Positions 24,161 to 31,629 of a DNA stretch of 40,816 nucleotides are shown one piece after another. Origin of the DNA: an uncultured Bacteroidales bacterium (GTDB lineage: Bacteria > Bacteroidota > Bacteroidia > Bacteroidales > P3). Positions within the stretch are counted from its first letter, which is position 1. Each line of letters begins with the position of its first letter. Location of the stretch: the NCBI GenBank assembly GCA_900316235.1, contig ONCC01000021.1, positions 1-40,816 of the forward strand. The letters are read 5' to 3'. Made by a program: the position numbers and the translations under genes. The notes beneath the pieces are model-generated. The model was not told where the DNA came from. It worked only from the letters and a program-made list of their open reading frames with translations, and ran no database searches.

Positions 24161-24841
24161 ACAACACCCGCGGACGGTGTGGAGGTCTGATTTTCGCCGA
24201 CGGGTTCGGTGAAATATCAATAAAGGGTGTTTCAGTCAATTACCTCATTCCACAACCCAAATTCTTAAAGCGAAGCGATAAAGGATTTTCCGAAGCGGGG
24301 GCTCGCCCTACCGAAGAGAGTGCGCACGCACAAAAAATTTTACCGATATGTGAGGGAGGGGGGGCGGCTGCCGCCGTCCACCTATGCCGTCCACCCCGCA
24401 AGTGTGCGCCGTCCACGGTGCTCTCTTGCGTCCACCTGCCGAAGAGTGTGGTGAGTCCACGACCGCACCTCTCTCGTAGGCAGACACATAACTCGTGCTT
24501 CCGATAAGCGGCCTTTGTGCCGCAATCATTGAAGCCGCCACACCGCCAGCCAATCGGGGCACGACCAACGGGAGCGGTATGGTTGGGCCGGTACGGCTGG
24601 CGGTATGGCGGCGCTCTTATAAATAGCTGGGGGTGCGAGAGCAAGCGGGGCCAGCAAGTGTGTGGCGTAGGTGATTCGTAACGCAATGGCAGCGCTCACT
24701 GAACCTTATAGCGTAGCGTATGGTCCTGTGAGGTAAGCGGTAATGAGTAACACAGCAACTACCGACACACTCTTGCCACGTTCCCGAAATTGTGTGCCGA
24801 TACCGTCCACAGACAAAGAGGCTCTCTATTTCGGGCACAAC
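24161..24841. other. Repeat-rich non-coding region downstream of terminase (candidate packaging site)
   Basis: About 680 bp with no credible gene on either strand. GTCCAC occurs at 24376, 24389, 24411, 24430 and 24455, and again at 24805, mostly as CCGTCCAC. CGGTAYGG occurs at 24575, 24589 and 24601. A 10-bp perfect inverted repeat pairs 24542-24551 (ACCGCCAGCC) with 24595-24604. A repeat-rich spacer beside the terminase genes could be cos or pac, or a structured RNA. Confidence 0.45.
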
Positions 24842-24876
24842 AAAAAACCTCCCGGCGGTGCGAGGTCGCAGGAGGT
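24842..24876 (-). terminator. Intrinsic terminator after large terminase
   Basis: Minus strand: ACCTCC (24876-24871) pairs with GGAGGT (24852-24847), with extra pairing in the GC-rich loop, followed by a six-T run (A-run 24842-24847). It lies 30 bp past the terminase stop codon and ends unit 2. Confidence 0.7.
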
Positions 24877-24905
24877 ACAATACGATATGATAAAATACAA
24901 AAAGC

Positions 24906-26639
24906 CTATTCCATGTTGGTGAAGTCGTCGCCGTCGCTGATGGAGAGATACGACATATACTTGGTATATATCAACTTATCTACAGCATCCGAGAAGTGGG
25001 TGGCTTCCTCGGGGAGCACTCCACTGTCGGGGCGCTCACTCTTTTTGTCCTTCTTCATCTGTCCCTCGACGGTCTTCACCTTGGCATTGTTCATACTGAT
25101 GAGCGAGTACTTGCACTTATCGCCGTTGGCACGGAAGCGGGGGACGTGCGGGTCTTGCTCACCAAGTATGATGTTCCAAAGGATGTATTTGTCCGACTGT
25201 TTGGGTTCCATGCCCGGATGCTCCTCCTCGATGACCGTCCAGCTGTACTTCTGCAACTCGGCAATGGCCATCTCGTTGTAGGTGCTGTTGTTCATCACGT
25301 TGGGGTTGCGATGGTCGCCGTACTTATCCTTATAGTATATGACCTGCCGGCAGGCGTGGTGTTCGTAATACTTGGCGAACTTGCCGATGAGGTCGCGGAT
25401 CATCATGTTGTCGCCGCCGTCGGGCTTGGTGAAGAACTCGTTTATCATGGTTTGGCAGACGGCCTCGGAGGGACAATCGTTCACAAAGTCCCAATAGCGC
25501 GGCTGTTGCACCGTCATCACGCAGATAGACGAGCCCCAATCGAAGCCAAGCTCCAGCGGCGCGTTGGTGTCGCAGTCTCTATCATACACGCTGCTGTCGA
25601 ACATGCCGTCCTGAATGTCGTAGCCCACCTGCAGGGCGGCGCCACGCACTCGGTCGCTGTCGTAGCCGGTGTAGTAGACATGCTTGTGTTCCTGAATGGA
25701 ATAGAAGCAGTCTTCGACCTTGGCGTAGTACATGTTCATTATCTCGGTCATGAAGATGAGCAGCGGCAGCAGGCGCTGATTCTTTAGCAGATAGTCGAAG
25801 CCGAGCATCTCCAAGTTGTCGAAGGCGTTGCTGAGGGTAAACAGTACGCCCTCTTTGCTCACAAAGGGGGTGATCTGTTGCTTGAGGCGGTTAATCTCGT
25901 TCATCTGCTGCCGGAACTCGGCCACGAGGTCGGCCTTGTGGGTGGCTTTGTACTCGGCCACCACCTTCAGCAGCTCCACCTGGAGCATGACGACGCGGTT
26001 CCAGATGTCGAACAGCCGGATGCCGCGCTCGGTCTTGTAATAGTCGCCGTATTCCAATATCCACCTTCCCTCTTTGTTCATCGGCATGGATGTCGAGAAC
26101 TTGAAGCCGTGGTGCATGGCGATGGGGCGCTTCGACTTGCGGCCAAAGAACTCGAGGTTGCCGCGGTTGGTGGGCGACACCTCGTTGTTGTACTGCTCAC
26201 GGTCGAGCAGCAGGGCCTCGTCGGCTATCTCATAGTCCACATTCGCTCCTCGACCGCTACCAGGTTCGCTCTGTGAAATCATGGCGAATCTGGTGCCGTT
26301 CGAGAAACTGATTACGTTGTCAAACTTGTTCAATGTTTCGTAAGAATCTTTGAACCAAGTTGGGGGCTTCCGCCCGACAACGTAATTCACGTCCTTCTGG
26401 TAGCCGATTTGATTGAGCAGTTTCAGCGACGAGGGCAGCGTGCGTGTGAGCAACTGGCCGTAGGTCTTGCCGGTGAGGGCCACCACGGCGCCCGGCATCG
26501 AGCGTATGATGGCATCCATCTTGAAGCCGATGTCGAAACTCTTACCCGTGCCGCGACCCTCCACGCTCACCTCGCAGGGAGCGCGGAGCAGCAGCTTCGG
26601 AAGCTGCGCCTGGTTGCCGTATAGTTTTATCTCTGCCAT
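24906..26639 (-). CDS. terL: Terminase large subunit
   Basis: 577 residues. Walker A is GRGTGKS at 28-34 (VEGRGTGKSFDIG), Walker B with catalytic Glu is YEIADEAL near 136-143, and the RNase H-like nuclease domain starts around 360 with the metal-binding Asp in LELGFDWGSSI. The protein pumps DNA into the prohead and cuts it. It follows the small subunit candidate by 6 bp. Confidence 0.92.
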   Translation of the reverse strand: MAEIKLYGNQAQLPKLLLRAPCEVSVEGRGTGKSFDIGFKMDAIIRSMPGAVVALTGKTYGQLLTRTLPSSLKLLNQIGYQKDVNYVVGRKPPTWFKDSYETLNKFDNVISFSNGTRFAMISQSEPGSGRGANVDYEIADEALLLDREQYNNEVSPTNRGNLEFFGRKSKRPIAMHHGFKFSTSMPMNKEGRWILEYGDYYKTERGIRLFDIWNRVVMLQVELLKVVAEYKATHKADLVAEFRQQMNEINRLKQQITPFVSKEGVLFTLSNAFDNLEMLGFDYLLKNQRLLPLLIFMTEIMNMYYAKVEDCFYSIQEHKHVYYTGYDSDRVRGAALQVGYDIQDGMFDSSVYDRDCDTNAPLELGFDWGSSICVMTVQQPRYWDFVNDCPSEAVCQTMINEFFTKPDGGDNMMIRDLIGKFAKYYEHHACRQVIYYKDKYGDHRNPNVMNNSTYNEMAIAELQKYSWTVIEEEHPGMEPKQSDKYILWNIILGEQDPHVPRFRANGDKCKYSLISMNNAKVKTVEGQMKKDKKSERPDSGVLPEEATHFSDAVDKLIYTKYMSYLSISDGDDFTNME

Positions 26640-26645
26640 ATCGGG

Positions 26646-27227
26646 TTAGCTTTCCAACAGTCTCACGGCCTCCTGGTCGTCGATGTTGCCGCCCAGCGAG
26701 GCCAGCAACTTCTGACGCACCGCCATGGGTATCTGCTCCAGGTCCTCCTCCGACAGCGGCACCGCCCGCCCGCCGATGTTCACCTGGATATACACCGTGT
26801 TCTTCTCCATCAGCTTCGGGTCCACCTGCTGCTCCGGCATGGCTTCGAGGTGCTTCTGCAGGGTGGCGAGGTTCTTGGCCTTGGCGGCTTCGCTGGCGTC
26901 GGGGTCGCTGATCTCCTGCAGCAGCTTCTCGAGGAAGAAAGTCTCCAGAAACTCGCGCTTCAAGTCCACATAGTTGCTCCAGGTGTCACGGGCGAAGTCT
27001 ACATATTTTGTGGCTGTTGGCCGAGAGAGCCCCTGCTGCACCATAAGGCGATTGATGCAGATGTTTCGCTGAGGATACTTCTTCATCATCTGGTACACGT
27101 CGAGGCAGATGTCAACCATGCGCTGGTGCTCCGCCGACAGCGTTTTCGACGCGCCGCTGTTAAGGTACTCCTTCACAACGTCGAAGTTAAGGTCGTTGAC
27201 CGATACAAGACTTTTGCTCATAATCAA
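26646..27227 (-). CDS. Terminase small subunit candidate
   Basis: 193 residues. An HTH-like segment lies at about 60-85 (INRLMVQQGLSRPTATKYVDFA), then long helices and a C-terminal acidic stretch with PLSEEDLEQIPMAVRQKLLASL. DNA-binding N-terminus, helical oligomerisation middle and its position directly before terL are as expected for the subunit that recognises the packaging site. The ATG overlaps the upstream stop; Met3 is an alternative start. Confidence 0.7.
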   Translation of the reverse strand: MIMSKSLVSVNDLNFDVVKEYLNSGASKTLSAEHQRMVDICLDVYQMMKKYPQRNICINRLMVQQGLSRPTATKYVDFARDTWSNYVDLKREFLETFFLEKLLQEISDPDASEAAKAKNLATLQKHLEAMPEQQVDPKLMEKNTVYIQVNIGGRAVPLSEEDLEQIPMAVRQKLLASLGGNIDDQEAVRLLES

Positions 27228-27517
27228 CCAAATATATCTCTATGTTCGCGCTCGGTGTGGCGGAAGAACTCGAGCATCTTATCCAACAGCGGTGTACTTC
27301 CGTTCTTTGCGCCGTTCATCACCACCTGCCTGATTTCCAACTCCACCTGCATACGGCCTCTCACCCAAGCCTCCCAGATGGGGCCCTTCTCTTTCATAAA
27401 CTGTTCTCTAACCTCGTTAGAAGGAACCTGGAGATGGTAGGCCACCTCGCGGTAGCTGAACGCCACACGTCCACACTCCTCAATCTCCTTCAGTTCCTTT
27501 TCTGTTAGGTCTCTCAT
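27224..27517 (-). CDS. Small HTH protein in the terminase operon
   Basis: 97 residues. An HTH-like segment at about 20-42 (FSYREVAYHLQVPSNEVREQF) is followed by a helical, charged C-terminus with EIRQVVMNGAKNGSTPLLDKML. The latter resembles the end of terminase small-subunit-like HTH proteins. It overlaps the small subunit candidate by 4 bp. It could assist DNA recognition in packaging, or be the true small subunit. Confidence 0.55.
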   Translation of the reverse strand: MRDLTEKELKEIEECGRVAFSYREVAYHLQVPSNEVREQFMKEKGPIWEAWVRGRMQVELEIRQVVMNGAKNGSTPLLDKMLEFFRHTEREHRDIFG

Positions 27518-27519
27518 AG

Positions 27520-28734
27520 TTATCCGTTATAAATACCTACAATATACATTACAGACTTATCAGGGAACAGCTTGCCTGTCGCCCTGATAGTGGAGCCGGT
27601 CGTGATGATATCATCGAGAATTATCACGACTGGCTCTTTAATTTCCGCATGAAGTTCAAACACGGGGTTGATGCGGACACTGCTTTCAGTGGTCACAGCA
27701 TCCGGATAGTATTTGATGTTCGTGCGGTTCGAAATCTCCATAGCCAGCGACTCGGCGAAGTTCTTGGTTTTGTGACGCCGTTTCGGCGGCGTCACAATAG
27801 CATAGATCTCGCGGCTGGCGGTTCCTATCATCTTGTCAATTATCTTGCAGAGGCTATCGGCGAAACGTCCGATATTGTAGAAGTCCTTCTTTATGGCGGT
27901 CAGCTCGTAGCCCTCTTCGGTGCTCTCGAAAGCACTCATCAGCGACATATCGCTCCGCTGGTGGTACTTGATGCGCTCCACCATGTCGCATCTTGGCGTG
28001 GTGTAGGTGGCACCCTCATGCCATGCAGCACGTTTCTGTTCTCCGCGCTCGATGCCAAGGGCTTCGGCCTGTTCCGCCATATCAATGAACTCAGCGGCAG
28101 CCTCTTCGTCCATCCGCTTCACCTCCTCGCGGTGCTTCTGCAATTCAGCATCATTGCTGAACTGTCGTTCTATTATCTCGTTGTCAGCGTCGAACACATG
28201 CCCGATAGTGGCAATACTGCCACGTTTAGGCTGTGGGTTCGTGGTGAAGTTAAGGCTGCCGTAGATGGAAATCTTCCATTCGTCATTGCTCACGGTACAC
28301 ACTTTGGCGTGGACGGGAGCGATGACGAATGGCCAGTTGAGCTGGATGATTTGCATTGGTTCCGGGTTGCGTACTTTCACTCTCGGATCTATCCACAACT
28401 TGAACGAACGTAGGAGACCTTCTTTCCGTAAGGAGAGGAGGTCTTCTACGGCTCGTGTAGATATCGCCCAGGTACATGCGGCCACGTCAGCCGGACCGGT
28501 TTGCGACAACACATACTTCAGTACGTGGTGCATAGCATACCGTCCGAACGTCCAGAAGTTTACAATCTCATTTTGATGCAGCTCGCCAAGGTGAGCGCGG
28601 ACTATATCATAGGGTTCCCCGACACACAGCACAGAAGCCTCGGAGCCGTCCACCGGCTTGTAGTGCGACTCCGAGTCTTTATGATTGCGGTAGGCAATCT
28701 CTCGCTTCTGAGCATTAAAGTCGAGGATGCCCAT
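27520..28734 (-). CDS. PLD-like nuclease / phosphoribosyltransferase fusion
   Basis: 404 residues. The first half resembles a single phospholipase-D-like domain: an HxK pair at His142/Lys144 (APVHAKVCTVSND) and a GSLNFT signature at 159-164, as in HKD nucleases. The C-terminal part (about 275-404) is a type I phosphoribosyltransferase: VVIILDDIITTGSTI near 368-382 is the PRPP-binding loop, and residues 280-320 include the ComF-like R-x-x-x-T-K-x-x-AESLA pattern. A charged helix (about 195-235) joins them. It is encoded in the packaging operon between a coiled-coil protein and the terminase genes. The region is more AT-rich than its neighbours. Role unknown. Confidence 0.75.
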   Translation of the reverse strand: MGILDFNAQKREIAYRNHKDSESHYKPVDGSEASVLCVGEPYDIVRAHLGELHQNEIVNFWTFGRYAMHHVLKYVLSQTGPADVAACTWAISTRAVEDLLSLRKEGLLRSFKLWIDPRVKVRNPEPMQIIQLNWPFVIAPVHAKVCTVSNDEWKISIYGSLNFTTNPQPKRGSIATIGHVFDADNEIIERQFSNDAELQKHREEVKRMDEEAAAEFIDMAEQAEALGIERGEQKRAAWHEGATYTTPRCDMVERIKYHQRSDMSLMSAFESTEEGYELTAIKKDFYNIGRFADSLCKIIDKMIGTASREIYAIVTPPKRRHKTKNFAESLAMEISNRTNIKYYPDAVTTESSVRINPVFELHAEIKEPVVIILDDIITTGSTIRATGKLFPDKSVMYIVGIYNG

Positions 28735-28737
28735 CTT

Positions 28738-29487
28738 TTACAGTCCCCTCTTCTTTATCTCGGCGTCGATGGCGGCCTGCTCTTCGCGCAGGGTGGCGAG
28801 CTTGGCCTCCAGCTTCGTGCGCTTCGGACACTCGGGCATAGGATTCTTCGCCTTGCCCTTCTTATCCTGCTGATAGTCCAACTGGTTCTGCACCCGCGTG
28901 ATGTTGGTCTGCACCGCATGGCTCCGCTTGGTGAGCTGCACATCGGTCATCAACCCGCAAGGCGACACTGTTTTCTTGCACTTGGCGGCCTCCTTGGGCT
29001 TGCACTCGAAGATGTCTTCCAACTCCTGCAGGGTCATACCGCCAGCGAAGTAGGCTTCTTTGGCCTCGTAGAGTTGGTTGTAGCGTTCCATTAGCGGGGT
29101 TCGCTCGGCCATGATCTTGACGCGCTCGGCCATGATCTCGGGAGTGTTCTCCTCGCCGGTCTCGAAGAGGTCGAGGTGCTGCCGCGAGAGCTTCACCCAG
29201 ATGTTGTGTATCTCGTCCTTTACCTTGCCGACAACCTCGGGGATGTCATCCTTCGGCTTCTGTACCTTCGTGGTAGGCTTGGCCTCTTTCTTCCCGGCCA
29301 CAGGTGCCGAGGTGTTCTTTTTGGCCAGCTTCGTCAGCTCGTAGGTGAGCGACTTGATGGCGAAGCGGGCGACGGTGTTCTGGAACACCCGCGCCTGGGA
29401 GCGGTTGCCGCCGTACTTAATGAACAGCGCCACTCCCTCGTCATAGTCGCGGCCGCCGTTGAGCCATTGTTTGATTTCCTTATTCAT
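28738..29487 (-). CDS. Hypothetical coiled-coil protein, first gene of packaging operon
   Basis: 249 residues. It begins with MNKEIKQWLNGGRDYDEGVALFIKY, has a Lys/Pro linker (about 63-85), long charged helices, and a short Cys/Lys segment (ECKPKEAAKCKKTVSPC). The C-terminal 60 residues form a strong coiled coil ending in KKRGL. The opening pattern is familiar from Bacteroides phages without a known function. It starts 23 bp after the -7 element of the unit-2 promoter. Confidence 0.55.
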   Translation of the reverse strand: MNKEIKQWLNGGRDYDEGVALFIKYGGNRSQARVFQNTVARFAIKSLTYELTKLAKKNTSAPVAGKKEAKPTTKVQKPKDDIPEVVGKVKDEIHNIWVKLSRQHLDLFETGEENTPEIMAERVKIMAERTPLMERYNQLYEAKEAYFAGGMTLQELEDIFECKPKEAAKCKKTVSPCGLMTDVQLTKRSHAVQTNITRVQNQLDYQQDKKGKAKNPMPECPKRTKLEAKLATLREEQAAIDAEIKKRGL

Positions 29488-29510
29488 ATATATTATGTAT
29501 TATATTTGCT

Positions 29511-29546
29511 GCAAAAGTACACCACCCTGTGCGCACATCTTGGGAC
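29511..29546 (-). promoter_or_regulatory. Late promoter, unit 2 (packaging)
   Basis: Minus strand: GTCCC (29546-29542), 22 bases, TACTTTTGC (29519-29511), 23 bases to the ATG at 29487. Tandem 12-bp repeats begin 6 bp upstream of its GTCCC box. Confidence 0.78.
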
Positions 29547-29552
29547 AAAGGA

Positions 29553-29613
29553 GGGTTGTCTAATGGGTTGTCTAATGGGTGGTCAAAAAGTGGTCAAATA
29601 GGTGGTCAAAAAA
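29553..29613. repeat. Five tandem ~12-bp iteron-like repeats
   Basis: Plus strand: GGGTTGTCTAAT at 29553 and 29565 (perfect 12-bp tandem), then GTGGTCAAA at 29579, 29590 and 29602. The units share a GKTGKTC core at 11-12 bp spacing, so a bound protein would repeat on one face of the helix. A run of A then T (29607-29621) follows. It sits between the packaging promoter and the TATTACAA array. Confidence 0.7.
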
Positions 29614-29654
29614 ATTTTTTTCTCACATACGATATACCCATTTTCGTGTAATTC

Positions 29655-29853
29655 TTGTAATATTTGTAATATGGCTCATTTACAGCATAATAGCATATTA
29701 CAAGGTTGTAATATCTTGTTACAAATATTACAATTTAACATTTCATTAAGACTTTTAGAGGAAAATATTACAAATATTACAACAATATTACAGACTTGTA
29801 ATAACATAAAGCACTATATTACAACGATATTACAATTATTACAATTATTACAA
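29655..29853. repeat. TATTACAA octamer array (candidate origin)
   Basis: Twelve perfect copies of TATTACAA or its complement in 199 bp of very AT-rich DNA. Forward copies start at 29696, 29726, 29766, 29775, 29817, 29828, 29837 and 29846; reverse copies at 29655, 29664, 29706 and 29796; a 7/8 copy is at 29786. Neighbouring copies are often 9 or 11 bp apart, and 29696-29713 is an inverted pair with a 2-base gap. No gene crosses it. The layout suits a replication origin, a partition-like site or a silencer. It is not a CRISPR array: there are no spacers of constant length. Confidence 0.75.
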
Positions 29854-29897
29854 GGGTTTTGCGTTTCATAAATCGAAAAAAATTTTTTTTTCGGCAT

Positions 29898-29929
29898 AAA
29901 AAAAGCCCCCGACCTTGGTGGTCGAGGGC
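29898..29929 (-). terminator. Intrinsic terminator after head operon
   Basis: Minus strand: GCCCTCGACC pairs with GGTCGGGGGC over 10 bp (one G-T pair, loop about 5 bases) and is followed by seven T residues (A-run 29898-29904). It lies 43 bp past the stop of the 201-residue gene and separates units 1 and 2. Confidence 0.85.
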
Positions 29930-29972
29930 CGAAGCGGAGAGAATCGGAGGTCTCCTTGCCGAGTTGCCGGGA

Positions 29973-30578
29973 TTACTCGTTGGAGGGAGCAGGAACCAAG
30001 GGCAGGCCGGTGGTGGCGTCCTCGGGGCTCCAACCTTCGTACATAACCTGCATGGCGTCGCAGTTCCACTCGAAGTGGCACTCGGCACCGTTGGCGTCGG
30101 TGACAGCCTTGCCGGAGGTGGCGTTGGTCGAGTCGGCCAGACGCACACCGCGGTGGATGTTACCCAGCAGGTGGTAGGTGTCGTTGTTGAGCTGGCAGAC
30201 GATGATCAGCTCCTCGTTGTTGTGTACGGCGAGGAAGCCGAGGATGTCGGCCTTGAACTGCGGGTGGAACACCTCGAGTTCAGCCTTGAAGCTCTTGCTG
30301 CCGTGCTGGCCCTGGGGCGTGTACTTGAGCTCGCCCAGGTCGTCGGCGCAGTACATCTTGGCGAAGTACTTGCCTGTGGCGCAGGTGATGGCGTTGGTGG
30401 CGAGGGCATTGGTACCGACCACGACGCGCTCGGCATAGGTGGTAACGGTAGCCGGACGGGCCACGTTGATGGCGGCCACGTCTTTCTTGGCACAGAAATA
30501 GATGCCGGTTACACCCGACATGTTGTTGCCACAGCTCTCGCCCTCGGCGAGATTGGATGCTACTATTGCACAATTCAT
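29973..30578 (-). CDS. Capsid-linked structural protein, paralogue of 19149 protein
   Basis: 201 residues encoded 33 bp after the major capsid gene. It shares with the protein at 19149 the stretch DDLGELKYTPQGQHGSKSF, the L-L-G-N-I-H-R-G-V-R-L motif and SGKAVTDANG, in the same order, so the two are clear paralogues. The last residues are Pro-rich (GLPLVPAPSNE). Position after the capsid suggests a head decoration or a tail tube protein; the family is not assigned. Last gene before a strong terminator. Confidence 0.6.
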   Translation of the reverse strand: MNCAIVASNLAEGESCGNNMSGVTGIYFCAKKDVAAINVARPATVTTYAERVVVGTNALATNAITCATGKYFAKMYCADDLGELKYTPQGQHGSKSFKAELEVFHPQFKADILGFLAVHNNEELIIVCQLNNDTYHLLGNIHRGVRLADSTNATSGKAVTDANGAECHFEWNCDAMQVMYEGWSPEDATTGLPLVPAPSNE

Positions 30579-30611
30579 AGTTGTATCTCCTATTTTTTGT
30601 TAGACATTGGG

Positions 30612-31586
30612 TTAGTTGACGGCGGCTGTTTCGTCGGAAGCCCAGACCAGTTTGTTGACACCGAAGCCAACAGCCTCCCACCAGTCCATGAGAATCTTCA
30701 CGAGACGGTCGGCTTTCTGCAGGTCGATGTTCGTGAGGGCGTCGTTGCGCTTCATCAGATGGATGATGTTCTCGGGCATGGTGGCCCAGATGTCGGTCGA
30801 GCCGGTCATCGAAGCGACACCCTTCACGGTGTGGCCGGTGAAGTCGATGCGGGTGCCAATCTGGCTGTCGGTGGCGATGTCGTAGTAGCCCTTGGCGCGT
30901 TTGCCCTTGCGGTAGGCACGCTCCATCTCGGGGGCCACGAAGATGACGATGTTCTTCTTGACGAACTGGCTGGCGATACCCTCCGAGAAAGCCTCGATCT
31001 GGTCGAACGCGGTGTCGGCGTCGAGGGCGCCGATGTCGGAGATGGTGTTGATGGGGTAGTCGCTGTCGGCGGCGCCGGTCTGGATGAGCTTGTGGAAGCC
31101 ATCGAACACCTTGGCGGGAGCGCCTGCCACGCCCGTGGAGGGAGCCTCATAGACACCGTTATAGACGGCGTTGAGCTCTTTGTCCTCTTCAATCTGCTGG
31201 GCGTAGTACACTTCGAGGAGGTAGCGCACAATGGGCCAGTCCTCGATGTTGCGGCTGCTGTCGCCTGCCAGGAAGCCGAGCCAGCTTTCCTCAATGTCGT
31301 GGGGATAGAGCTGGTCGTCAACCTTCAGCTGACGCAGCTGGATGGGGTTGGGGTGGAAGTCCACGCCACCCTTCGAGGTGAAGCCACGCTGGTACTGCTG
31401 CAGCACGGAGCTGAACATTGGGTTGGCCAGCTGGTAGATGGTCTCGTCGGTGCGGATGTGGCGCACACCGGGAACGGCGAGAGTCTCGCCGGTGACGGTC
31501 GGTACTCCGAGAAGGCGCGAACGGTTCTGTGTGCCTTTCAGATAGTACTGGCCATACTCACTAAGAATGTCGGTGATGGTAATCAT
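30612..31586 (-). CDS. Major capsid protein
   Basis: 324 residues. It directly follows the protease-scaffold gene and has the mixed alpha/beta layout and size of HK97-fold capsid proteins. Recognisable stretches are an early PTVTGETLAVPGVRHIRTDETI, a central EEDKELNAVYNGVYEAP, and a late GYYDIATDSQIGTRIDFTG region resembling the A-domain of Bacteroidetes phage capsids. It would form the icosahedral shell. Assigned mostly from context and general resemblance. Confidence 0.75.
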   Translation of the reverse strand: MITITDILSEYGQYYLKGTQNRSRLLGVPTVTGETLAVPGVRHIRTDETIYQLANPMFSSVLQQYQRGFTSKGGVDFHPNPIQLRQLKVDDQLYPHDIEESWLGFLAGDSSRNIEDWPIVRYLLEVYYAQQIEEDKELNAVYNGVYEAPSTGVAGAPAKVFDGFHKLIQTGAADSDYPINTISDIGALDADTAFDQIEAFSEGIASQFVKKNIVIFVAPEMERAYRKGKRAKGYYDIATDSQIGTRIDFTGHTVKGVASMTGSTDIWATMPENIIHLMKRNDALTNIDLQKADRLVKILMDWWEAVGFGVNKLVWASDETAAVN

Positions 31587-31629
31587 AACTGTATTTTTTT
31601 TTGATTATTAAATTGGTGAATTTCTTGGT

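Noticed and set aside
29655..29853. CRISPR array
   Set aside because: Repeats are 8 bp, occur in both orientations at irregular spacing, and there are no spacers or cas genes.
29859..31604. Long plus-strand frame (581 residues) opposite capsid and 29973 genes
   Set aside because: Antisense shadow caused by GC-rich codon use; the minus strand encodes recognisable structural proteins.
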